In this document: one piece after another, positions 46,208 to 57,079 of the stretch | Layout of the letters: each line of letters opens with the position of its first letter | How positions within the stretch are numbered: the first letter of the stretch is position 1 | Assembly (NCBI RefSeq): GCF_048544455.1 | Contig: NC_133536.1 | Coordinates: 200,139,325-200,203,324, forward strand | Origin: Silene latifolia | Taxonomy: Eukaryota; Streptophyta; Magnoliopsida; Caryophyllales; Caryophyllaceae | DNA: 64,000 nucleotides | Direction of reading: 5' to 3' | The notes under the pieces: model-generated | Databases searched by the model: none | The model's input: the letters and a program-made list of their open reading frames with translations, nothing else | Told to the model about the DNA's origin: nothing | Translations under genes and position numbers: made by a program

Positions 46208-46817
46208 GACACCAACCCCTTTATAAACAACTACCAACAATATTATAAACCAGCAAAACATTATTCGAAAACAATTATAAACAAGCAAAACATTATTCGA
46301 AAACAATCTTTTTATTTCGCGACATTACTCTTCCCTTCTAAAAAGGAACTTCGTCCCCGAAGTTCACCACCCAAATATCAACGCGTAATACCTAATACAT
46401 GTATCTTAATGTTAAAGGAGACCATATTACTTGTTGTGGACATTACTCGCTAATTACTTACTTGTTAAGTTAGAAACCATACGCAAGTTACCGAAATAAC
46501 TCGTTACTATTGTCGACACATGTTAAAATGGTATGCGCAAACCTAGGTGAAGTTACAATGCTGACAAATAGAATGAAGGAGGCGTATGCGATATTAAAGT
46601 AACAAGAAAATGACTACCGCTTCACTAATCGTAACAAGAAATTATTAACGCCTTACTAATTGTGACCAATACGCTTATAAACTTTAAGCACGACTTCCAA
46701 CATATGAATGTAACCGTTCAAAGGTGTTACTACGCACTAATAACCACATTAAACATTAAACTTACCGTTATAAAACGATGGAACATTTTCAATTTTCAAA
46801 AACCCCCGTAATGCTGA

Positions 46818-46965
46818 CACTCGATCGAGTAAGTATCGCTACTCGATCGAGTAACATGCTACTCGATCGAGTGTGTTGGCTGCTCGATCGAGTAGCCCTA
46901 GATCAGAATGTTTCCTTACCTCCTTTCCTGCAGCTACTCGATAGAGTGTGGGGTACTCTGTCGAG
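46818..46965. repeat. Palindrome cluster 2 (TACTCGATCGAGTA type)
   Basis: Six copies or variants: ACTCGATCGAGTAA, GCTACTCGATCGAGTAAC, CTACTCGATCGAGTG, CTGCTCGATCGAGTAG, CTACTCGATAGAGTG and TACTCTGTCGAGTA. Most are near-perfect palindromes. Confidence 0.9.
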
Positions 46966-47207
46966 TACCTGCAGGTCAAGTATTTTTCATAACCAACGTA
47001 TAACACACGATTGTCACATAAATTGAGTCGGGATGATGCCCCGACTCTCAATACTCCTGCAAAAAGTTAGAGTAGCAATTCCGGCCTTATGGCCAATCAT
47101 ACAAATCCGACTAAGTCTGAAAAATAAAAGGAAATAACTATCAAAGTCTAACAACAACATTACCATCTAACATCAACGACTATCAACAAATATAAGAGCG
47201 AGGAGTA

Positions 47208-47822
47208 TCACTCCTCCTGCTGCTGCTGCTCCAACATCGCCTCATCATCACCACCACCCGAAGTACCAGCTCCTGATGTCCCAATCCCCGCATCCACTCC
47301 TGCTCCTGCTCCTCCTGCTCCAGGGCCTGCGTACCATGGAGTCAAGCCGCCGTAAGGGAAGGACTGAGGTGTCCCCCACGTCGACTGCTCCACCCCATAG
47401 GAATGGAATACCCCCGAGTAGTCCCCAACTCCACTCCACCAAACTGGATGCGGTCCCTCTGTACCTATCCCCTGAGCGTACGCCATCTCGTGCATGTTCC
47501 GGAGTGTCAAGGTAGATGACACTCTCTCCGCTAGGTAACTGGATCGCGTCTCCGGGGTGTCAAGGTAAGGGTAGTACGGGAAAGGCTGCTGCTGCTGCTG
47601 CGGTGCCTCCGGCTGTGGCCTAGTCCCCGAGGCCCTCTCCCTCACTCGGCGGGGTCCCCTCACCACTCTGGGTCTCTCCACCCTCTGGACTTCCGCATTC
47701 TCGCCCTTCGTCGGCTCCGGCATCTCCTGGAGGATCGTGCCATCAATGAGATAGGTCTGCAGCTGGCGGGGTGTATCCTCATCCTCCTCCTCCTCCTCAT
47801 CGTCCACATCCACAGTCACCAC
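47208..47822 (-). pseudogene. C-terminal part of an Athila ORF1-like protein
   Basis: A 204-codon frame in element orientation. It starts with an acidic run (DDEEEEEDED), then a basic region (RPRVVRGPRRVRERASG), a Pro/Gln stretch (PQPEAPQQQQQPFPYYPY), and a segment TLRNMHEMAYAQG. It ends in a Gly/Ala-rich tail with QQQQ. It lacks any catalytic motif. Its position after the frames at 48027-48621 and before the polypurine tract fits the 3' end of an Athila ORF1-type gene; the composition-biased tail alone would not identify it. The first Met may be internal. Confidence 0.45.
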
Positions 47823-48026
47823 TGCCGGCTCTAAGGGCTCTGTGGCTGGGGAGGTGCTCGAGAGCTGGAATCTTCATCCAACTCATGCCAAGCACTCTCC
47901 ACGCTAGGCTACCGTCACCAAGGTTCTCAACCATTTCAGTCGAGATAGTACTCACGATCCATGGTAGGCACGGGGGTAACTAGAGGCACGTACGCCGAAG
48001 AAGCCTCAAAGGAGGTTAGCTTTTCA

Positions 48027-48621
48027 CTAACCGAGTGGCAATGGCACCACACTCAGGTACCGAGAAGTAGAGGAAGCCATCAAGGCAAGAGCAGCACAAA
48101 CTATGGAAGGAGCATTAAAGACCACTTTCTTGGCCCGCTCCGGATTGAGGTACGACATCAAAAGTAAAACCTCATGGTTATTCAACTTACTGATATCTTT
48201 TCGGTCATAGAGGAGGTTTGAAAGAGAACGGAGAAATATTTTCAAGGTGATGTCTTTGAACGTCATTAATCAAAGATATTGCTCGCGGTGGGAGCTTGCT
48301 TCCCAAGCAAGGCATTAGGCGGCGACGCCGCACTCACCGGAATGTCGGTGATGGAGTCCTTGGGAGGCTTAGCCAACCCAAGGTGAGAGGCAAACAAATC
48401 CATGGTCAAAAGAAAACTGGTATTCATCAATCAACTCAATAAATCGACCCGGCCGGGTCATAGTTAAAGGAACTCATGAATTCTAGGGTAAGAAAAGGGT
48501 AAGTGTGCTTCCTCAGCCGGTACAAACCCGTAAACCCCAAGGTCTCGAAAATATGACGGACATCCGTCTCTATTTCCAACTCCTCTAGCACACCGGTGTC
48601 TATACACTTTGTGGGTCTCAT
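48027..48621 (-). pseudogene. N-terminal part of an Athila ORF1-like protein, broken
   Basis: Two minus-strand frames: 48436-48621 (VRHIFETLGFTGLYRLRK, TYPFLTLEFMSSFNYD) and 48027-48266 (LRSLSNLLYDRKDISKLN, NHEVLLLMSYLNP). The pattern of a short helical region followed by TYPxLTLEFxSSF resembles the Athila ORF1 family of plant gypsy elements. A stop and frame changes separate the two and also separate them from 47822. Assigned from remembered family pattern. Confidence 0.5.
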
Positions 48622-49979
48622 CTTGCGTTTTTGTAAAGCTACAAAACGCTCTCTTTGCTTAAAGTCAACAAAAACAACGAAGGGTACTCGAGATCATGGG
48701 TACTACCGGTCCACTAGCCTCCCCCCTCTCGAGTGGATCAACCCTTCCCCGTTTACTCTGACGGGTTCCAAGGTTTAGCCTCGGCATCTGCTTTAGACAT
48801 ATGTTCAAACAATTTATATAAACATGCAAGCATATATTTCATGTAATTTTGAGTTCTATATACTTGGTGAGTTTACTAATTCATCAGCCAGTTCCACATT
48901 TGAAGCACATAAATCATGTCACCAAACTTAGTTACTCACTAGGTACACACCAATTTTCCAACCATTCTCGATGTGAAGCACATAACTCATGCTATTAACC
49001 TTGAATATTAAGATAAGTACTCATGTTTATCAACAGTTTCTAAAATTTTAACATACCAGGTCAAATTACTACTACTTCACAAGCCACGGTGGTGAAGGAA
49101 ATTATCATGGCGGTCACATATGTTCGACAAATTGAGTATCCTAGCATGATTCTAAAGTTACTCCAAACATATTTCCAATCACATATTACTGAATTAAGAG
49201 AAATAGTAAGAAATTTCATAGCATATCATCATCACTTCCATATTATGTTTAATAACCCAAACAAATTTTTCAGACGGTCTTTACAGCTGAGACAATTTTG
49301 GCATAATTTTCATCATCAATCGTTCCTACCATCATAATGAGGTTCAACTTATACTTATATTGTCAATTACCACATCAATTTTCCAATTCTAAGTCACGAA
49401 TTTCCCATAAGGCACTTTTAAGACGGAGTTTTAAGGCAACTTTCTAAGGTGATAATCATCAGAATTCACTTTTCCACATGATATAAACAATGTATAGTAC
49501 TTAATTCCATCATCTAATCAATGTAGAACAATCAAAAATCAATTTCAAATTTGTAACCCTAGAAATTTCGATTTCATCTTTGCAACTTTTCTAATCTAAT
49601 CTACAGCAATTAATCACCAACAAACATGGAAAAGAGGCATATGAATCATATTTGAACTATCTAAAGCAACTATTACATCATGTGAATCGAAAATTTCAGA
49701 TTATCTCCTCATTCTAACACATTCAAAGTAACATATCACATAAATTAAGAAGAATCACATACCTTGATTGATTAGTAAGATAAAGAAACGAATTAAACAA
49801 GAAAAATCAACCCCAAGAATCACTACTAACCCAAGAGAAAGAGAGGATTTGGGAGAGGTTAAGGGATTTGAGAGTGATATAGGATGGTAGTATGGTTGTG
49901 TCGAAATATGGAAGAATAAGAAGAAGAAATAGAAAGGTGAAGGGTTTTAAGAAAACCCGTAGGAATGCTGCACAGTAAC

Positions 49980-50165
49980 CTACTCGATCGAGTGCCTGGG
50001 GTACTCGATCGAGTACCACCCTACTCGATCGAGTAGGAGCCAAATCGTCGGGTACCTGCATGAATTTTCCCACATTCCGACATCATAGCTTCCTAATTAG
50101 ATCGAGTGAGGTCTACTCGGTCAAGTAAGCACTCGCACTCGGTCAAGTATAGTTAAGTACCCGAT
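49980..50165. repeat. Palindrome clusters 3 and 4
   Basis: Three TACTCGATCGAGT copies at 49980-50037, followed by degenerate forms (CTACTCGGTCAAGTA, CACTCGGTCAAGTA) at 50100-50160. Confidence 0.85.
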
Positions 50166-51113
50166 CAAAAATATGAAGTAACTTTGAAGATTCCTGCAAA
50201 AAACAACACCGCGTGTCGATTCCAACTAAGTTCGGAATTCTACACTAATTATCGCATTCAATCACGTTTTATAACCGCCGTCACACAAAATACAACTCTT
50301 CAACAACTAAGAGACATATTCCGTTACGCTATACAAATTACCCAACTCGTCCGCCGCACCACCGAGTTATGTATAAACCTAGCCGTGTCATTTTATTACA
50401 TTTAAACTTACTTTACATGCTATTACTAAACTCGTGTTTACCTCGAATTGAAACGTATAGTTCACATTAACTCCCCATATTTACTTATCACATAATTATA
50501 TACTTTGCCAATCACTTAATCAATTATGCCTTACATGTTATTCTAAGCAATCTATTTTGCATAATTCAAATATTTCGCAGCGGAAAAATTCCAACTAGCT
50601 AATAAAGCATATACACATTACCATATACCGTGATTCGAATTATTACTCATCCATACTATAATTATCATTAATTTTATGACAAACAATTACATGTTCGCTA
50701 CTCATACTACACATTCAAATGCACACTTTCACGCATCTCCATGACGTATAATCTCGTCACATAACTCCTAGCTATCCTATAAACTCACTAACCATCCAAC
50801 GAGCTTCAATAATCCCGTCACTAATTACCATACTCGGCCCAAACATTACTATCACACCTCTATTAATTCTAACAAAACTTAACCGGAGGTAGCTCCGGCA
50901 CAATTAACATACATAGCACACATAGACACACGGACTCCACATTCCCATCCCATGTGACTGGCTTAAGTGTCATGGGGCCAAAATTTTGAAATGAGGGCGC
51001 CTACTCACCCAAAATCTAGCATCAGCCGGGGCTCCCATTACACATACACCAGGTTCATTTTATTAGACTCTCTACGTTCATTATGTTCATTTGTTACAGG
51101 TTCCAAAATCGTC

Positions 51114-51126
51114 GCTCTGATACCAC
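51114..51126 (-). promoter_or_regulatory. Primer-binding site of the Athila-like element
   Basis: GCTCTGATACCAC is the complement of GTGGTATCAGAGC, the tRNA-Met site, two bases from the 5' LTR. Confidence 0.85.
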
Positions 51127-51128
51127 TT

Positions 51129-52402
51129 TGTAACACCCCCATATCCAGAGGAGCCTTAACTAGGCCTTCCTTAGCATATAAGGGCGTTAACATCTCGGTT
51201 GCCCGAGGAAAGCAGTTACCAAACGTCAATAAAAGAACTATTAAGTTATATTACAAGTGATTCAAACCAAAATACAATACAAGGTACAACTCAAAGACTA
51301 CTCGCTATGACCATCATATCTCGTGAAGACTCATCCCCGCCCGGACTCCGGCTATCCATCCACGACATCAACACTGCGCTAAGACCGATCCGTCTCACCA
51401 TAAGGGATCACGGCGGACACATAACAACAAACAACACACACGGTCGATCGAGACAAGACGAGACAACCACAAACGACAACACAAACAATGACACCGGTCC
51501 CAACGCAACCTCAACAATCCAACCAAACTCACATCGATCGTCCACCGGACCCTCCTGCGCCAGCTGGGGGACCGCAGCCGTTCCCACCTAAGCCCCGCTC
51601 ATCGTACGAGCGATAACCCTGCTCATTAATGTGCACATCCCCTTCCGTGGCGGGTTCCACGAAGGGCAAAACTAGGGCGTGAGATCACTCCCGCAAGTGA
51701 CCCCACTCAGCCGAGAACGCATCTCGAGAACCATCAACACCACAACCACAAGCACAATTACAACACAATTCAATTACTATGCCAAGCAACCCCAATACTA
51801 TCACAACGACCGACACACTAGACGATCTACAGCAACTGAGTAGGCGAACCTACCTTTACGCATCCGCAACCAATCCATGCCGACAAACACAAAGATCCAG
51901 CGCACAAGCAAAGCCTATTACCATCATGCAAATATCTATTACTACAAGCAAAACCCTAACTATGGAAACAAAGGCACGGATGATGATTATGACATACCTA
52001 TTAGGGAGAGACAAGGCAAAAGACCGCTACCCGACTCAAGGGACGCTCTTCTAAGGCACAAGGATCTTCACAAAGGCTTCCATGGAGGTTTTGAGGTGAA
52101 GGGAAGGGAAAGAGGCGGCTGAAGGATAGGAGGAAAGTGGCGAAAGTGATTTGCGGATTTAACAAAACGCGATATAAAACCCCAATGAAAACCAGGCACT
52201 CGATCGAGTACCCAACATACTCGATCGAGTAACCCCCTACTCGATCGAGTGCCCTAGCTACTCGATCGAGTAGCCTCTACTCTATCGAGTACCACTCTTA
52301 AAACGCACCCCAAGATGGTTTGGCATACTTCCCTAAGGTTACTCCCGCCCCCAAGGACAGTCAACGCTGGTCAAAGGGATCCCTAAAAGGGCGGGTATTA
52401 CA
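51129..52402 (-). repeat. 5' LTR of the Athila-like element
   Basis: Matches 44466-45734 closely except for a cluster of changes (51345-51580 against 44690-44915). Five palindromes at 52198-52288. Confidence 0.85.
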
Positions 52403-52822
52403 CTTAGGTTATTACAAATCAAGTCTAGGAAAATAGGGAAAATATATCCCACGAATAAGCACAAATCTAAGGATAGATGAGTCTATGAAAACGACAACTA
52501 AAGTCCAAGGGTCAACGTTCTCGCTAGCTCACACGTCCTCCCCATATAATCTGCATCACGAACCTGTCATTCATGTAAACATGAACGCAACAGTCAGTGG
52601 GGAGTAACTCATGGTTCTCCCAGCCACAATATGCCAAAATGCAAGTAATTAAGAACTCAATTAAGTAAACCAATATAAATAAACAATTGCATGAGGTAAC
52701 AAGAGATTACAATTGATAGACATAGTAAGATAAGCATAGTGAAATAAGAATGATTATGCACACATGAGAGAAGAATAATTAGGTCATCAGTTCATATATT
52801 GACTCGACTAAAAAGTTTCGTC

Positions 52823-55496
52823 CTTAAAACATGATAGCAAAATCGAGAATTTATAAAGATAAAGTTGAAGTTTTCGAAATCGACAACCAAAACATTCACA
52901 AGGTTTGACACCATAAAAATTAGAATCCTTCAAAAAGTTTCAGAGAGGATTTTTCAAACGCACAAGTTTCTTGTCAAAGGAACGGAAGTGTTCTCGTTGC
53001 GCATTCAAGAACATCGACATTCCAAATCAAAGACAAGGTCAAATACCAAATCATTTGCAGAAATCCAAAAATCAAAATTCTTCCAAAAAATACTTATGGA
53101 GAGTTTTCAAAAGTATAAATCATCTTCCAAGGAACGAAATAACTCTTGTTGTGCACACAAGAACGCAAACTTTCCAAGGAAAAGACAAGGTCAAATACAA
53201 AATTATTCGCCGATAAGCATAGAACAAGTTATTAGACGTCTCCAATGACGAGTTCTAACATCCTATCAACGTTAAAACCAAATGAAAATGATAATCCACT
53301 CATATTTTCTTTTGCAAAAGCCAGATTGAAAGTAAAAGATCCGTTTTCAAACTCTAAAAGAAGTCATTTTTTTTTTGAAAATATAACATTAAACACTGAC
53401 AACGAATCATAAAGAAATCAAAGTTAGTTAAAATCGAGCTAAATTTAAAGGCAACTTGGGTATAGCAATCAAAAATCATGATAAAGAAGTCTACCCCCGG
53501 CGAGCAAAAGGGAAACTAAATCGAACTTCCATTTTCAAACCTTTAAAATAGGTAAAGTTTTGCAAAAGTAACATAAATTTGTGACAACGAAGCAAAAATG
53601 GTAGCTTGAATTATTTAGAAATTGTATGAATTGAAAAGCAACTTAGACATCAAAATTACAAGGCACGCTAAGGAACCCAACATTTAACCAACAAAAAAGA
53701 CTATGACGAATTTTGAAGGGTAAAAAGTCACGGCAAGGTCAATAAAGAGGTCAAAGAACATAGAGTTTTATAGGCCACTAGTATCAAACTCAAAGGGAAG
53801 CACAACGAACAAGGGAGAGAGGTATGAACGGTAAAGCTTATGGTCAAAGAGAAAGCGGAAACTAGACAACACGGAAATGCTACATACTCAAATCACAAAC
53901 AACAACATCATCCTAAACGGTTCCAAAAACTTCCTAATAAAATAAATCTCACAACCACATTACGTCCAAGGATTTCCTCAAAATAACTTTCGCCAGTTTA
54001 CATCTAAGCTATTCCATGAAACAAAGCACTTCACCACAATTGTGATTCCATAACTCCTAATCATAAAGCATCTACAAACGATTCCACAAAAATAAGATCA
54101 AAACTACTAACAAAGCTATATTCAGATCCAACTAGCGTCAAAACGCAACATAGTAAATCCTCAATCATCGATCTCAATTCAAAGTCCTAAATTCCCGGAA
54201 CAAGTTTCTCAAATTTCGATAAGGTTCTCATTTCGAATAAAGTAGTAACAAGTCAACCTGAAACTCCTTTCATGAAAGTCCACTCTACTACACACTCTTT
54301 AGAGGAAGATGCATAATCACCCAACTTGACAATTCAATAAAATCTCGAGTCCCTCTATTCTTTCACCTATTACAGGTTCCCAAAAGCGGAACTACACTCA
54401 ACACAACATCCCATTATCTCAAGCACTCATCACACCTCAAAGTTTCAAAAACCAAATAATTAACAAAGAGTTCTCAACAAAATTCTCAAGAGCCAACTAA
54501 TATCAAATCACATCACCAATCTATACGTGGTCATTAACATCCAAAAAGGGGTCTTCTTCCAAGCTCATATCACGACTTCACTCCATTTTTAAACCTAAAG
54601 TAGCAATGCTCAACCTACCAAACATTCAAATCCCAAATACGATTAATAAAGTCAGCTTCCATAACCTAAGTACTATATACAACCCATACCTTACACAAGG
54701 ATTCCAGTAATCAACCACACTTACTTCATGTCAAGCATCTAAGCATAGGAAACATCAAGGTGTGTCTTACCACACTAGCTAAACTTTTCCAACAACACAA
54801 GCTCTCAAAACAAGGGTTAGGAGTCAACCACCAACAAATTCCACAAAGCTAAATTTTTCAACCAAGATTAACATCCCATATGCCAAAGATGAAGGTGTCC
54901 ATGAGGAATCTTATAAGAATAAAAGGTACAAGGCAACTTCCAAAATAAGAGAGACGAGTTGCGAAAAGTAAAGGAGTACAAAGATAAAGGGATAAGACAA
55001 GGTACTCTAAGAGAGGAAGGAATCTTCAGGAAGGTAGAGACATTCTTCAAGAGAAAGAGATTCATATACAAGGTGTTATGGAAGGAGAAACAAGAAACGA
55101 AGGATAGGTCGGATGGGTACCAAACTAGTTTCCAAGGTAAAACAAAAGAGATTTTAGAAGCGAAATAGCATCAAGAAGTAAAAGAACAAGGCAAGGTATA
55201 CGAGAACGAGTAATATCTTCGAGGATGTAGAAGCATTCTTCAAAAGGTTGAACAAATCTTGAATTTCCGGCAATAGGCACCCAGTCTTGATCGTCACATA
55301 TGTAAGCTCACGGTTATTGATACAAGGGCATAAAAATTATTAATTGACAAACAACAAACATGTTAGAACCTACCACAAACCATACACAAAGAGACAACTA
55401 ACTTAGATCCTTAATTCTACCAATCTCTCATTCATTATTAAAGGTCAAGTTCACATTTAAGTTTGGGGTACACATGTGTGCGTCGGGAGGAACATA
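52823..55496. other. Interior of the outer Ty3-type element, non-coding
   Basis: AT-rich, A-rich on the plus strand. The largest frame (127 codons at 52865) has no domain and includes a loose internal duplication (GGAACGGAAGTGTTCTCG-like words near 52979 and 53132). No gag or pol motif on either strand. Confidence 0.55.
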
Positions 55497-55509
55497 GGCT
55501 CTGATACCA
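55497..55509 (-). promoter_or_regulatory. Primer-binding site of the outer Ty3-type element
   Basis: GGCTCTGATACCA is the complement of TGGTATCAGAGCC, two bases from the LTR start at 55512. Confidence 0.85.
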
Positions 55510-55511
55510 AC

Positions 55512-56072
55512 TGTGACACCCCGCAATAATGCGGAAAATATAACTAATAAATTTAAACGGAAATTATGAATTTTATTTTTTTAAACTTCTTATTACTAGT
55601 TAAAGTTTAACATGCGGGAGTCACTAACAAAATGGAATGAGTGCGACAAAAGTAAACTTAGGTTATTACAAACCAAGTCTAGAAAAATAGGGGGAAAAGA
55701 TATCCTACGAATAATCACAAGTCTAAGGATAGGTGAGTCTATGAAAACGATAACTAAAGTCCAAGGGTCAATGTTCTCGCTAGCTCACATGCCTTCCCCA
55801 TATAACCTGCATTATGAACCTGTCATTCATGTAAACATAAACACCACAGTCAGTGAGGAGTAACTCAGGGTTCTCCCAGCCACAATATGCCAAAATGTAA
55901 GTTATTAAGAACTTAATTAAGTAAACCAATATAAATAAACAATTGCATGAGGTAACAAGAGATTACAATTGATAGACATAGTAAGATAAGCATAGTGAAA
56001 TAAGAATGATTATGCACACATGAGAGAAGAATAATTAGGTCATCCGTTCATATATTGACTCGACTCAAAAGT
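55512..56072 (-). repeat. Right LTR of the outer Ty3-type element (minimum extent)
   Basis: TGTGACACCCCGCAATAATG start, matching 44320-44465 and 52408-52822 in turn. May continue through 57000, since large LTRs of this type run to several kb. Confidence 0.7.
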
Positions 56073-56514
56073 TTAAGACATTTACAAAGTATAGACGGAC
56101 AAGAAAAACAACCTAGACTCCAACCTCCTGGTAGGACGACGATAATAATACGGTCCTAGTCTAAACCTGGATCCAGACTCTCGGGATGGACGTCACCCGA
56201 TTCGACAAGCGATAACTAATCCGCATCCAAGACTCGAAACTTGGCAAAAAAACCATAACCAATGGTCGAGTAACCCCAAATCGAAAACATGGCACACATA
56301 CCGTAACCAAAGGTCGAAAGAGGCGGAAGAGTATCCAAATCCGGAAACATGGCACACATACGTAACCAAAGGTCCGAAAGAGGAAATAAAGAAAGTCAAG
56401 TCGTCCCACAATCTAAAACTTTGGGTCACAAATAAGAGTAACAATGATTGCACAAACATAACGTACACAATTCATGTGAAGTACGTATAAGCACATGTGT
56501 ATAACAAACATCAG

Positions 56515-56905
56515 GGGCTCCCAGCCGGCGTGGGCACCGGCTGCCGGCTCACAGGCTGGGCACTCAAGTCCCAAGTCAAAAGTCAACAAAAACCTTCAGG
56601 GCTTCCCTGCCGGTTGAGGAACCGGCTACAGCTCACCGGCAGGGGATCCTCCCTGCTTCAAAGAATACACAAGAAATACAAAGTCTCGCTGCCGGTTGGG
56701 TGACCGGTTGCCGGCCCACCAGCTGAGGGACCTTCTTACTTTATAAAATACAAAATATATACGTGGGCTCTCTGCCGGTTGGGAGACCGGCTGTCGGCTT
56801 ACCGACAGAGACACACTGTAACTAAATTTTAGGATTTTTCTAACAACAAAAATACAAAGTGTCTCTGCCGGTTGGGTGGCCGGTTGTCGGCCCACCGGCA
56901 GAGGA
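56515..56905. repeat. Five GC-rich hairpin units (CTGCCGGT...ACCGGCAG)
   Basis: Units about 80-95 bp apart: 56520-56560 (CCCAGCC/GGCTGGG), 56605-56644 (CCCTGCCGGT/ACCGGCAGGG), 56689-56733 (imperfect), 56770-56810 (CTCTGCCGGT/ACCGACAGAG) and 56863-56903 (CTCTGCCGGT/ACCGGCAGAG). Inner bases are also similar (TTGGG ... CCGGTTG ... CGGCCCA). Very GC-rich against an AT-rich background. Confidence 0.9.
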
Positions 56906-57079
56906 ACACTGTACACGCATTTTTCAATAAACACTCATCAAATGAATCCAAAGCTTTTCAATCTTAACTACAAACATCTTATACTCTTCCAATGAGATAA
57001 ATACTCGGAAAATTTGGCATGTTGGGATGATTTAAACATATGACATCAATCATGAACCTCCGTATAAGATAATATCTCG

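Larger units (their letters stand above)
44466..52402 (-). mobile_element. Complete non-autonomous Athila-like LTR element, 7.9 kb
   Basis: The two LTRs, 44466-45734 and 51129-52402 (~1.27 kb), start TGTAACACCCCCATATCC and end GGCGGGTATTACA. A perfect 5-bp duplication CTTAG flanks the element (44461-44465, 52403-52407). The primer site GCTCTGATACCAC (51114-51126) and a polypyrimidine run (45735-45747) place the transcript on the minus strand. The interior has Athila ORF1-like remnants (47208-48621) but no protease, reverse transcriptase or integrase. It inserted into the left LTR of another Ty3-type element. Confidence 0.85.
44320..56072 (-). mobile_element. Minus-strand Ty3-type retrotransposon with LTR pair, pol absent
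   Basis: Left LTR: 44320-44465 and 52408-52822 (split). Right LTR: 55512-56072 or beyond. They match for about 560 bp (TGTGACACCCCGC ... CGACTMAAAAGTTT). The bases left of the right LTR are GGCTCTGATACCA (55497-55509), the complement of a tRNA-Met primer site, so the element reads leftward. The interior 52823-55496 has no gag-pol. The outer boundary of the LTRs is unclear: beyond 52822 and 56072 the copies no longer match, so one is truncated or rearranged. Confidence 0.7.

Noticed and set aside
46124..46306. Minus-strand frame with a poly-lysine run
   Set aside because: It is a translation of the 36-T homopolymer.
55612..56409. Frames in and next to the right LTR (55612-55863 plus, 56161-56409 minus)
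   Set aside because: They lie in LTR sequence or just beyond it, and the first is not conserved as a frame in the left copy. The minus-strand frames reflect a local repeat (ACCAAAGGTCGAAAGAGG and ACATGGCACACATACGTAACC words).
56515..56905. Regularly spaced palindromes resembling a CRISPR array
   Set aside because: The setting is a plant nuclear genome, spacers are not unique uniform units, and stems vary between repeats. They are retroelement stem-loops.
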